In this document: piece after piece, positions 24,876 to 32,663 of the stretch
Numbering within the stretch: the first letter of the stretch is position 1
How the letters are laid out: the number at the start of each line of letters is the position of its first letter
Source of the DNA: Sphingobacterium sp. UBA5670
Lineage (GTDB): Bacteria > Bacteroidota > Bacteroidia > Sphingobacteriales > Sphingobacteriaceae
Direction: 5' to 3'
Length of the DNA stretch: 64,000 nucleotides
Assembly: GCF_002420705.1 (NCBI RefSeq)
Contig: NZ_DIIM01000005.1
Span: 24,447 to 88,446, forward strand
Translations under genes and position numbers: made by a program
Notes under the pieces: generated by a model
Told to the model about the DNA's origin: nothing
Seen by the model: only the letters and a program-made list of their open reading frames with translations
Database searches by the model: none

Positions 24876-25700
24876 ATGGCAAACGCACCTAAAACTGCTG
24901 CAAAACAAGAGAGCAACAACGGAGGATCTTTCTTTGCTCAAGCTGCAATCATCATCTGTTTCATCGTGGGTTTCTGTGTATGGAAATTTGTGATGGGTAA
25001 TCCAACTAACTTCGTTGACAACAATCCTGAAAATGCTCCAAATCCAGGTAACTACTTAGGAATGGTTTACCATGCTGGGGCTATCGTACCTGTTTTGCTT
25101 GGTTTATTCTTAATGGTATGGGTTTTCTCAGTAGAACGTCTAATCGTTATCAACAAAGCATCTGGAACTGGAAACGTTGGAAACTTTGTTCGTAAAATCC
25201 AAACGTTGATTAATGGTGGAAACATCGATTCAGCTATCGCTGAGTGTGACAAACAAAAAGGTTCAGTAGCAAACGTAGTAAAAGCTGGTTTATTGAAATA
25301 CAAATCAGTATCTGCAGATCCTGAAGTAAACACTGAAAAAGCTACTATTGCAATTCAAAAAGAAATTGAAGAAACTACAGCATTAGAAATGCCAATGTTA
25401 GAGAAAAACTTAAACGTTATCGCTACATTAGTTTCTATCGGTACATTATGTGGTCTATTAGGTACAGTAACAGGTATGATCAAAGCGTTCTCGGCATTAG
25501 CAACAGGTGGTGCTCCGGATTCAGCTAAATTGGCAAACGGTATCTCTGAGGCCTTGATCAATACAGCAACTGGTATCGCGACTTCAACTTTCGCTATTGT
25601 ATTGTATAACATCTTTACTGCAAAAATCGATAAATTAACTTACTCTATCGACGAAGCTGGTTTCTCAATCGTACAAACATACGCTGCAAACCACAAATAA
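24876..25700 (+). CDS. exbB: ExbB/TolQ/MotA-type proton channel subunit
   Basis: 274 aa from the ATG at 24876; an upstream in-frame start at 24792 would add 28 residues lacking conservation. Helix 1 is at ~residues 24-40, helix 2 at ~68-88, and the long C-terminal helix pair carries the family motif Ile-Ala-Thr-Leu-Val-Ser-Ile-Gly-Thr-Leu-Cys-Gly-Leu-Leu-Gly-Thr-Val and Ala-Thr-Gly-Ile-Ala-Thr-Ser-Thr-Phe. With ExbD it converts proton flow into force on TonB in the inner membrane. It is the first gene of the operon. Codons such as GGT, GTA, AAA and ATC dominate, suggesting high expression. Confidence 0.93.
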   Translation: MANAPKTAAKQESNNGGSFFAQAAIIICFIVGFCVWKFVMGNPTNFVDNNPENAPNPGNYLGMVYHAGAIVPVLLGLFLMVWVFSVERLIVINKASGTGNVGNFVRKIQTLINGGNIDSAIAECDKQKGSVANVVKAGLLKYKSVSADPEVNTEKATIAIQKEIEETTALEMPMLEKNLNVIATLVSIGTLCGLLGTVTGMIKAFSALATGGAPDSAKLANGISEALINTATGIATSTFAIVLYNIFTAKIDKLTYSIDEAGFSIVQTYAANHK

Positions 25701-25801
25701 GAACTATGATGAAAATTTTTGATTTTATTTTATGGAAATCAAAAATCAAAAGCATCATAGGATAGAAGATTGAGTTTTTAATTTAAAAGGAAGAATTTAA
25801 A

Positions 25802-26464
25802 ATGGGTAAAGCAAAAGTAAAAAGAGCCAGTACGTCGATCGACATGACAGCGATGTGTGACGTATCGTTCTTACTGCTTACGTTCTTCGTCTTAACGGCG
25901 ACTGCGCGCCAACCAGAGGCTTTGCAAGTAGATACCCCAGCATCGACTACGAAAGATAAGTTACCTGATTCAAATGTAGGTATGATCACAATAGGCGATC
26001 AAGGTAAAGTTTTCTTCGGTACGACTGATCAACAGGTTCGTGTAAAAGCATTAGAAAGAATGTCAGCAAAATATGGCGTTGGCTTTTCACAAGAAGATTA
26101 TGATCATTTCAAATTGATGGAGAACTTCGGTGTACCAATGTCTAAGTTAAAAGCATTGTTGGCCTTGGAAGGAAGTAAGCGTACAGAAAAAGGTGTGCAA
26201 ACTGGTATCCCAATTGATAGTACAGAAAATACTTCAAATGAGTTGTATTATTGGGTTCAAAATACCCGTCTTGCAGCTGAGGAAGTAAACAAGGAAAAAG
26301 AGGCGGCGGATAAAAATTTCGTGCATCCTGGACCTTTAAAAATGGCTATCAAAGCAGATGCGAATGAAAAATATCCTTCGGTTAATTTAGTTATTGAGAC
26401 ATTGCGTAATCAAAAGCAAAACAAATTTAGTTTCATAACAGGCATGCGTGCTGAGGAGAAATAA
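25802..26464 (+). CDS. exbD: ExbD-family protein (first copy, long periplasmic domain)
   Basis: 220 aa. One N-terminal helix (residues ~18-38) carries the proton-relay Asp in Thr-Ala-Met-Cys-Asp-Val-Ser-Phe-Leu. The periplasmic part is longer than the usual ~140-aa ExbD, with an extra helical insertion between residues ~85 and 175, then the conserved Pro-Ser-Val-Asn-Leu-Val-Ile-Glu-Thr-Leu strand-helix. It lies 101 nt after exbB and 24 nt before the second exbD. Paired ExbD paralogues are typical of Bacteroidota TonB systems. Confidence 0.88.
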   Translation: MGKAKVKRASTSIDMTAMCDVSFLLLTFFVLTATARQPEALQVDTPASTTKDKLPDSNVGMITIGDQGKVFFGTTDQQVRVKALERMSAKYGVGFSQEDYDHFKLMENFGVPMSKLKALLALEGSKRTEKGVQTGIPIDSTENTSNELYYWVQNTRLAAEEVNKEKEAADKNFVHPGPLKMAIKADANEKYPSVNLVIETLRNQKQNKFSFITGMRAEEK

Positions 26465-26488
26465 TTGACGATTTAATAAGAACAAACA

Positions 26489-27046
26489 ATGGCAGAATTA
26501 AATCAGGATAGTGGTAAAAAAGGCAAAGGCGGGAAAGTAAGATCCAAGAAAAATGGTGGTAAGGTCGATCTTACAGCCATGGTGGATTTGGCCTTCTTGT
26601 TGATTACCTTCTTCATGTTGACCACGTCCTTAAATAAACCGCAGGCAATGGATGTGGCTATGCCAGACAAAAATAAAATTAAAGAAGAACAAAAAGATGA
26701 GTTGCTTACGGCAGATAATCGTTCCTTGACAATTTTATTGGGTTCTGACAATAAAGTCTCTTGGGTATATGGTCAAGTAGCTAATCCGATCGAAGGTCCT
26801 ACTGTTGCTGGTTATGGCGCAGATGGGATTCGTAAGGTCTTGATGGAAAAAAAGGCTTATGTACCTCGCGTTTCAGGCGGTAAAGACATGATTGTAATCA
26901 TACGTCCTAGTGAAAAATGTACACAACGTAATCTGGTCGATATTCTTGATGAGATGAAAATTGTAGACGTGAAACGCTATATGATCGGAAAGATTACACC
27001 AGAGGAAGTCGAAGTGTTAAAACGTGACAATATCTATAATGATTAG
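26489..27046 (+). CDS. exbD: ExbD-family protein (second copy)
   Basis: 185 aa. A Lys/Gly-rich cytoplasmic N-terminus precedes one membrane helix (residues ~28-48) with the relay Asp in Thr-Ala-Met-Val-Asp-Leu-Ala-Phe-Leu. A periplasmic domain ends in Asn-Leu-Val-Asp-Ile-Leu-Asp-Glu-Met. It is diverged from the preceding paralogue, so the two may form a hetero-dimer inside the ExbB pentamer (inference). The gene for TonB follows after 31 nt. Confidence 0.88.
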   Translation: MAELNQDSGKKGKGGKVRSKKNGGKVDLTAMVDLAFLLITFFMLTTSLNKPQAMDVAMPDKNKIKEEQKDELLTADNRSLTILLGSDNKVSWVYGQVANPIEGPTVAGYGADGIRKVLMEKKAYVPRVSGGKDMIVIIRPSEKCTQRNLVDILDEMKIVDVKRYMIGKITPEEVEVLKRDNIYND

Positions 27047-27077
27047 TTATTAGATTGACACAAAAAACTAAAATAAA

Positions 27078-27965
27078 ATGATAGGGTCAAAATTAGATAT
27101 TTTTAAGAAAGAATGGCTTGACGTCGTTTTTCAAGGCCGCAATAAGGAGTATGGAGCTTACGAGCTTCGTAAGCTTGCGCCTAAAGCGACTAATAGAGGG
27201 CTACTTGTCGTTATCGGCTTTGTAGTGCTTGCAAGTCTTCTTCGTCTTTTCGGAGATAAAATTTTTCCGAAAAAGCCTGTTGAAGCACCTCCAGCGGTAA
27301 CTGAGGTTACTTTGGAAGACCTTGAAGAAATCAAACCACCAGAACCACCAGAAGAGGAGCCTCTTCCGCAAGAACCGGAAGAAAAACCTCAACAAGTGGC
27401 CATGGATGTACCAAAAGAGGATTTGGTTCGTTTTCCGGAACCTAAAGTAGCGCCTGCAAACAAGGTTGTGGAAGAAGTTGCTTCTCAGGAAGAGTTGAAA
27501 GATCCAAATAAAACTCCAGCGCGTATTACCCTGAAAGGTAGTCCGACAGGTACTTCTGTTGCACGTGGAGAATTTGGTTCGAAGAAACAAGATGGTGCGA
27601 TCACTGGAGCCAAAAAAGGAGATCCAAATGGTAATGGAGATGAAATTCTTCCATTTAATGCCATCGAGGTTCAGCCAACTCCGATTGGTGGTATGCCTGC
27701 TTTTATGTCTTGGATTGCTTCAAACTATGAGTATCCAGCTGCCGCAACAGAAAACGGTGTAAATGGTGTTGTTGAAGTTTCCTTCGTTGTAGAAAAAGAT
27801 GGTAGCTTAACAGACATCAATATCAAACGTGATTTGAAATATGGTACCGGTGATGCAGCTGTAAGGTTGCTTAAGAAAGCGAAGAAATGGAAACCAGGTA
27901 TTCAAAACGGTCGTCCAGTTCGTGTAGCCTACACTTTACCAATTCGATTGAACCTTCAAAATTAG
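27078..27965 (+). CDS. tonB: TonB energy transducer
   Basis: 295 aa. A ~40-residue cytoplasmic N-terminus (Gly-Arg-Asn-Lys-Glu-Tyr-Gly-Ala-Tyr-Glu-Leu-Arg, characteristic of Bacteroidota TonB) precedes a single helix at ~residues 42-60. A Pro/Glu-rich spacer (residues ~68-110) crosses the periplasm, and the C-terminal TonB domain (residues ~205-295) has Gly-Val-Asn-Gly-Val-Val-Glu-Val-Ser-Phe-Val-Val and the closing Val-Ala-Tyr-Thr-Leu-Pro-Ile-Arg-Leu. It would drive receptors such as the one at 8.2 kb. A small membrane gene begins 1 nt after the stop. Confidence 0.93.
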   Translation: MIGSKLDIFKKEWLDVVFQGRNKEYGAYELRKLAPKATNRGLLVVIGFVVLASLLRLFGDKIFPKKPVEAPPAVTEVTLEDLEEIKPPEPPEEEPLPQEPEEKPQQVAMDVPKEDLVRFPEPKVAPANKVVEEVASQEELKDPNKTPARITLKGSPTGTSVARGEFGSKKQDGAITGAKKGDPNGNGDEILPFNAIEVQPTPIGGMPAFMSWIASNYEYPAAATENGVNGVVEVSFVVEKDGSLTDINIKRDLKYGTGDAAVRLLKKAKKWKPGIQNGRPVRVAYTLPIRLNLQN

Positions 27966-27966
27966 A

Positions 27967-28206
27967 ATGACAAATTTTAATTCGAATAATAGTTCAAATT
28001 ATAGACAGAAATCGCCTCTGAAGCGGTTTCTGTCTATTTTAGGACTTTTTATGTTTGGCTTTTATTTTGTTTTGGGCCTATTGATTATTTTTTGGGATAA
28101 TTTTCCCATTGAAATTAATCCAACTTACAAAACAATTTTTGGTGTCGTATTGATTCTGTATTCTTTTATGCGGTTTGTACGGCTTTGGCAAAATAATTTC
28201 AATTAA
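27967..28206 (+). CDS. Small two-helix membrane protein
   Basis: 79 aa, with an Asn/Ser-rich start, two predicted membrane helices (residues ~23-43 and ~56-72) and short polar ends. It starts 1 nt after the tonB stop. I do not recognise a named family. A strong hairpin (28001-28037) is embedded in its first third. The frame is uninterrupted and the helix pattern clean, so it is probably real, but the alternative is that the hairpin ends the TonB transcript and the frame is fortuitous. Confidence 0.6.
   Translation: MTNFNSNNSSNYRQKSPLKRFLSILGLFMFGFYFVLGLLIIFWDNFPIEINPTYKTIFGVVLILYSFMRFVRLWQNNFN
28001..28037 (+). other. 15-bp hairpin inside the small gene after tonB
   Basis: ATAGACAGAAATCGC (28001-28015) pairs with GCGGTTTCTGTCTAT (28023-28037), with a single G-U pair and a 7-nt loop, followed by TTTTAGG and soon TTTTT. 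It could act as an attenuator or RNA-stability element between tonB and the downstream genes. Confidence 0.6.
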
Positions 28207-28281
28207 TCGCCTCTTCCTTTAACTACGTTCAAACTCTCTCTTCAAAAGTTAAACTATTCTTTATTTAAATTGTCTTATTTT

Positions 28282-29220
28282 ATGATGTATCGTATGAGAA
28301 AATATAAAATGGTTCTTGTGATGCTGGGTATCTGCATGGGAGTATTTGTTTCCTGCAAAAATAAAACGAAGAGCGCAAAAGAAGGCGAAGACATTCTGAC
28401 GGGTAAACTTCCGGTTATTGTGGATCAAACTTTATTGCCCATTATCCAGGAGTCTGCCGATGTTTTTGAAAGTTCTTATCCAAATTCGAGTTTGGAACTG
28501 ATAGCGAGACCCGAGATTAGAGCCGTAAACGCATTGCTTTCTGATTCGGCTTATGTGGTTGTTTTGACTAGAAAGTTGACAAGCGAGGAAGATGGCTACT
28601 TTAAAAAACGGGGTATTCAGCCGAAGATATTTCAAATGGCTTCGGATGCTGTTGTGTTAATCAATAATCGTAACAGTGCAGATACTATAATGCCACAAAA
28701 AGACGTTAAGTCTTTGTTGGAAGGTAACTTAGCCGGACAGCGTTTGATTTTTGACAATGCAAATTCAAGCACACTACGCTATTTGAGAGACTATTTCAAA
28801 TTGAACAAAATTGATCCGAAGGCTGTTTCCGCAATGAAGGACAGTGAAGATGTTATGAAATATGTCAGTGAGAATGAGAATACTGTGGGAGTTATCGGTT
28901 ACAATTGGTATTTAAAGGCTATCGAAAAAAATTCGAATTTATTGGAGAAAATTCGTACATTGAGCATCGAAAGTGCTGGTAAGGAGGGTGAAAAGGCAAG
29001 TTTTTACAGACCATCCCAATCGACTATCGCTGACGGCTTATATCCTTTTGTAAGACCCGTCTACATTATGAACTATCAGCCGAATATGGGCTTAGGTTTG
29101 GGCTTTAGTGCGTTTTTGACTGGAGATCGTGGGCAACGTATTGTATTAAAGGCTGGATTGGTTCCTGCTACAATGCCCGGACGTGAAATCATTATTAGAG
29201 ATGAAAGTTATATTAAATAG
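28282..29220 (+). CDS. PstS-like phosphate-binding-type lipoprotein
   Basis: About 312 aa; ATGs at 28282, 28285 and 28294 are all possible, the last giving a compact signal (Met-Arg-Lys-Tyr-Lys) before a lipobox-like Phe-Val-Ser-Cys. The mature part is a type II periplasmic-binding-protein fold of the PstS family: Val-Asp-Gln-Thr-Leu-Leu-Pro near residue 50, Ser-Ser-Thr-Leu-Arg-Tyr-Leu near 158, Val-Gly-Val-Ile-Gly-Tyr-Asn-Trp-Tyr near 197 and a C-terminal Gly-Gln-Arg-Ile-Val-Leu-Lys. No pstCAB or phoU gene is nearby. Its place behind tonB suggests the fold was adapted to another role in the TonB system, but phosphate or an oxyanion ligand remains possible. Confidence 0.78.
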   Translation: MMYRMRKYKMVLVMLGICMGVFVSCKNKTKSAKEGEDILTGKLPVIVDQTLLPIIQESADVFESSYPNSSLELIARPEIRAVNALLSDSAYVVVLTRKLTSEEDGYFKKRGIQPKIFQMASDAVVLINNRNSADTIMPQKDVKSLLEGNLAGQRLIFDNANSSTLRYLRDYFKLNKIDPKAVSAMKDSEDVMKYVSENENTVGVIGYNWYLKAIEKNSNLLEKIRTLSIESAGKEGEKASFYRPSQSTIADGLYPFVRPVYIMNYQPNMGLGLGFSAFLTGDRGQRIVLKAGLVPATMPGREIIIRDESYIK

Positions 29221-29245
29221 ATAATAAATAGTACAAAAATAGATT

Positions 29246-31045
29246 ATGACAAACAGTAAATTATTATTTAGTCTTTTATTGGCCGGATCTGTGGGTACAG
29301 TAAGTGCTCAAAGTTTGAAAGATGCTAGAGCAGCCATCGAGGCTGAAAATTATGGTAAAGCGAAAACTATCCTTCAACAGTTAGTGACTAAGCAACCTAA
29401 GAATGGAGATAATTATTTCTATTTGGGTCAAATTTATTTGGTAAACGACAGAGCGGATTCTGCCGCTACGATTTTCAACCAAGGTTTGGCTGCTGATCCA
29501 AAAGCTACCATCAATAACGTAGGTTTGGGTTATGTTGACTTAATGAAAAAGGATAAAGCAAGTGCTGAATCTAAATTCGCTTTGGCAACAGCAAAATTAG
29601 GTAAAAAAGATTACGAGCCATTATTGGAAATCGGTCGTGCATATATTAATGCACCTGAGCCTGATTATGCAAAAGCATTGGAATACCTGACTCAGGCGAA
29701 AGAGAAAAATAAAAAAGATGTAGCTATTCCTATCGCGTTAGGTGATGCTTATCGTGGCTTAAAAGAGGGGTCATTGGCATATACCAGCTATGGTGATGCG
29801 ACGGATATCGATCCAAATTCTGTACAAGCAAAAGTTGGACAGGCAGTGATTGTACGTGGTGCACAAGCGTTTGATGAAGCTATCACACAATTAGAAGCTA
29901 TTGCTACAGAGACGCCAACGTATGCACCTACTTACCGTGAGTTGGCCGAAACATACAACCAATGGTCAAGACTTCCAGGTACTTCTGATGAGAAATATGT
30001 GGAATTGAATAAAAAAGGCGTTGAGCAATATAAAAAATATCTTGAGGTAGCAGGTGATAATTCCTTGGAGGCAAAAATCCGTTACGCCGATTTCTTGGTA
30101 TATGCGCGTCAATATGATGATTTGAAAGTGGTTTCTGAAGAATTAGCTCAAAACCCTTCTGTAGATCCAAAAATCTATCGTTATTTGGGTTATATCGCAT
30201 TTCAAAAAGCAAAGGATTATCCAAAAGCGCTTGAATACTTGAATCAAATGTTCAGCAAAATGGAGAAGGACCGTGTAATTCCATTGGATTATATGTACCT
30301 AGGAATGTCTGAAATTGCGGCAAATAGTCCAAAACCAGCAGCGACAGGTGCAGACAGCACAGCTACTGCAGCTCCTGTATTGACAGCTGAAAATACAGCG
30401 AATATTCAAAAGGGTATTGCGGATATTAAGAAAGCGATAGATTTGGACAAAGAATTGTTAGGAGAAACAGCTGAGTTGGCATTTGCGAAGTACCAAGAGC
30501 AAGAATTACAGACAGCAGCCTCTTTATTTGAATTGGTAGCTTCTTACACAGACAACAAAACATATTTGTTTGATGCAAACTACTATGCTGGAGAAGCCTA
30601 TTATCAAATCGGTGCTAAAGAAGATGCTGCTAGTAAGAATGAAGAACAGGTCGTAGTTAACCAAGAACTAAGAGATAAAGCAATTGCTGATTTGCAAAAA
30701 GCACAAACTTTCTTATCTGTTATTGAAACAACAGATAATAAAGAAGCGCAGGATAAATATTTAATCAATGCACTTTATTACAAAGCTTTTGCTGCTTTAA
30801 CCGCAGACAATTTGGAACAACCGAAAGGTGATTTCGTTGCATCCTTCCAAAAATTGATCGAAACAATCAATCAACGTGGCGCACAAGAGAAGAATAAAAA
30901 CTATTTGATCGATGCAAATACATATATCGGTCTTTACTATTACGTGAAGCAAGATCTTCCTAAAGCAAAGGAAAGCTTCCAAAAAGTATTAGCTATAGAT
31001 CCGGCAAATGAAGCTGTTAAAGGTTACTTAGAAGGCTTGAAATAA
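29246..31045 (+). CDS. Exported tetratricopeptide-repeat protein
   Basis: 599 aa. A signal peptide ends near residue 21 (Val-Ser-Ala-Gln), followed by at least ten TPR-like helix pairs along the whole chain. Clear ones include Ala-Glu-Asn-Tyr-Gly-Lys-Ala-Lys near residue 34, Asn-Tyr-Phe-Tyr-Leu-Gly-Gln-Ile-Tyr near 54 and the final repeat ending Val-Leu-Ala-Ile-Asp-Pro-Ala-Asn-Glu-Ala. An Ala/Thr-rich linker lies near residues 364-382. It is probably a periplasmic scaffold. It is the last gene of the TonB unit and is followed by a strong terminator. Confidence 0.85.
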   Translation: MTNSKLLFSLLLAGSVGTVSAQSLKDARAAIEAENYGKAKTILQQLVTKQPKNGDNYFYLGQIYLVNDRADSAATIFNQGLAADPKATINNVGLGYVDLMKKDKASAESKFALATAKLGKKDYEPLLEIGRAYINAPEPDYAKALEYLTQAKEKNKKDVAIPIALGDAYRGLKEGSLAYTSYGDATDIDPNSVQAKVGQAVIVRGAQAFDEAITQLEAIATETPTYAPTYRELAETYNQWSRLPGTSDEKYVELNKKGVEQYKKYLEVAGDNSLEAKIRYADFLVYARQYDDLKVVSEELAQNPSVDPKIYRYLGYIAFQKAKDYPKALEYLNQMFSKMEKDRVIPLDYMYLGMSEIAANSPKPAATGADSTATAAPVLTAENTANIQKGIADIKKAIDLDKELLGETAELAFAKYQEQELQTAASLFELVASYTDNKTYLFDANYYAGEAYYQIGAKEDAASKNEEQVVVNQELRDKAIADLQKAQTFLSVIETTDNKEAQDKYLINALYYKAFAALTADNLEQPKGDFVASFQKLIETINQRGAQEKNKNYLIDANTYIGLYYYVKQDLPKAKESFQKVLAIDPANEAVKGYLEGLK

Positions 31046-31070
31046 GCTTAAGTAAAATCATTCTAAATTA

Positions 31071-31100
31071 GGCGTAGATAGTAATATCTACGCCTTTTTT
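31071..31100 (+). terminator. Terminator of the exbB-TPR unit
   Basis: GGCGTAGATA (31071-31080) pairs perfectly with TATCTACGCC (31085-31094) over a GTAA loop, followed by TTTTTT. Confidence 0.9.
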
Positions 31101-31103
31101 GTT

Positions 31104-31133
31104 TTGTTTTTAACCTTGGAATCTCTATATTTA
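31104..31133 (+). promoter_or_regulatory. Probable nuo operon promoter
   Basis: TTG at 31104-31106, a 19-bp spacer and TATATTTA at 31126-31133 (last base off consensus). It lies directly after the preceding terminator and 31 nt before nuoA. Confidence 0.45.
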
Positions 31134-31164
31134 AAGATAGTTACCAATATAAATTTTAATTGAG

Positions 31165-31539
31165 ATGGAGCAAGCCAATAGTATGCCGATAGACTACTTG
31201 CCTATATTAATACAGCTTTTAGTTGCTGTGGGATTTGGGGTAGGTACCATAATTATTACACATCTTATCGGACCAAAAGTCCGTACAGAAAACAAGCTTG
31301 GAGCTTTTGAATCAGGGATTGAAGTTGTCGGAAATGCCAGGCAGCCATTTTCAATAAAATATTTCTTGGTCGCTATCCTATTTGTCATATTTGATGTTGA
31401 GGTCATATTCATGTATCCATGGGCTGTCAACTTTCGGGAAATGGGGCTGCAAGGCTTGATCGAGATGTTTATTTTCATGGGACTGCTCCTGTTGGGCTTT
31501 ATCTATGTTATTAAGAAGAAAGCATTGAATTGGGACTAA
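31165..31539 (+). CDS. nuoA: NADH-quinone oxidoreductase subunit A
   Basis: 124 aa, three membrane helices (residues ~9-33, 68-90, 95-118). The loop between helices 1 and 2 has the conserved Tyr/Phe-Glu-Ser-Gly motif (Ala-Phe-Glu-Ser-Gly-Ile-Glu) and helix 2 the Phe-Asp-Val-Glu segment that lines the quinone tunnel. It is the first gene of a complete 14-subunit operon. A 7-bp hairpin, TTGATCC-ttt-GGATCAA at 31556-31572, lies between it and nuoB. Confidence 0.93.
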   Translation: MEQANSMPIDYLPILIQLLVAVGFGVGTIIITHLIGPKVRTENKLGAFESGIEVVGNARQPFSIKYFLVAILFVIFDVEVIFMYPWAVNFREMGLQGLIEMFIFMGLLLLGFIYVIKKKALNWD

Positions 31540-31603
31540 ACCGTTCCACTAGTAGTTGATCCTTTGGATCAAGGATACTTAAACCTTTATAAATCGACTT
31601 TTC

Positions 31604-32155
31604 ATGAGTGATATAAAATTGGCAGAGGCTCCTCCGGGAGTAGAAGGCGCAGGCTTTTTTGCGACGAGTTTGGATAAAGCCATCGGGTTGGCCCGTGCCA
31701 ATTCATTATGGCCTCTACCTTTCGCGACATCTTGTTGTGGTATTGAATTTATGGCAACAATGGGGTCTACTTACGATTTGGCAAGATTCGGTGCCGAACG
31801 TCCTAGTTTTTCACCGCGTCAGGCAGATATGTTATTGGTGATGGGGACCATCGCCAAGAAAATGGCACCAGTGCTTAGGCAGGTGTATGTGCAAATGGCC
31901 GAGCCGCGTTGGGTTATCGCGGTTGGGGCTTGTGCTTCCAGTGGCGGAATCTTTGATACCTATTCCGTTTTACAGGGAATCGACGAAATCATACCGGTAG
32001 ATGTTTATGTGCCGGGTTGTCCTCCTCGTCCAGAAGCAATTTTAGATGGTGTATTGCGCTTGCAGGATATCGTGAAGAATGAATCGTTAAACCGAAGGAA
32101 TACACCTGAATACAAGGCGTTGCTTGAAAAGTACGGTATACAAACAAATAAATAG
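31604..32155 (+). CDS. nuoB: NADH-quinone oxidoreductase subunit B
   Basis: 183 aa. It carries the terminal 4Fe-4S cluster N2, which hands electrons to quinone. Ligands are the tandem Cys in Thr-Ser-Cys-Cys-Gly-Ile-Glu near residue 44, Cys in Val-Gly-Ala-Cys-Ala-Ser-Ser-Gly-Gly near 109 and Cys in Val-Pro-Gly-Cys-Pro-Pro-Arg-Pro near 138. It is a peripheral-arm protein on the cytoplasmic side. The nuoC start follows its stop codon with no gap. Confidence 0.95.
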   Translation: MSDIKLAEAPPGVEGAGFFATSLDKAIGLARANSLWPLPFATSCCGIEFMATMGSTYDLARFGAERPSFSPRQADMLLVMGTIAKKMAPVLRQVYVQMAEPRWVIAVGACASSGGIFDTYSVLQGIDEIIPVDVYVPGCPPRPEAILDGVLRLQDIVKNESLNRRNTPEYKALLEKYGIQTNK

Positions 32156-32653
32156 ATGATGGAAAACAGTTTTTTATTGGATAAGCTCCAAGGAAATTTT
32201 CCGGTGAAGATCAACGAAATTCAGGATGCGCATAATTTGTTGACCATTGTTGTGGATGCAGAAGACGTCGTCGATGTGCTTCGTTTCTTGAAATCGAATA
32301 ACGAATTGCAGTTTATTCATTTGACGGATATCACGGCGGTACATTATCCCCATTTAGAAAAAGAGTTTGCTGTAGTTTATCATATCCACAGTCTCGTTCA
32401 TAATATCCGGATTCGGGTGAAGGTCTTTCTGCATGGTCCAAATCCTGAAATTCCAACTGCAACGGTTGTTTGGAAAGGCGCGAACTGGATGGAGCGTGAG
32501 ACCTTTGATTTTTTTGGTGTTAATTTTATTGGGCATCCCGATTTGAGACGGATTTTGAACGTGGATGATATGGAAGTGTTTCCCATGCGCAAGGAGTATC
32601 CTTTGGAAGATCCGAATCGCGTAGATAAGAAAGATTTGTATTTCGGCCGTTAA
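32156..32653 (+). CDS. nuoC: NADH-quinone oxidoreductase subunit C
   Basis: 165 aa, the separate (unfused) form. The C-terminal signature is present: Ala-Asn-Trp-Met-Glu-Arg-Glu-Thr-Phe-Asp-Phe-Phe-Gly-Val, then His-Pro-Asp-Leu-Arg-Arg-Ile-Leu and Arg-Lys-Glu-Tyr-Pro-Leu. Two ATGs stand in tandem at 32156 and 32159. It is a structural subunit of the connecting module that abuts NuoB and NuoD. Confidence 0.93.
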   Translation: MMENSFLLDKLQGNFPVKINEIQDAHNLLTIVVDAEDVVDVLRFLKSNNELQFIHLTDITAVHYPHLEKEFAVVYHIHSLVHNIRIRVKVFLHGPNPEIPTATVVWKGANWMERETFDFFGVNFIGHPDLRRILNVDDMEVFPMRKEYPLEDPNRVDKKDLYFGR

Positions 32654-32663
32654 TTTATACGAT

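Noticed and set aside
31556..31572. TTGATCC-ttt-GGATCAA hairpin between nuoA and nuoB as a terminator
   Set aside because: Short stem without a T-tract inside an operon that must continue; at most a local mRNA structure.
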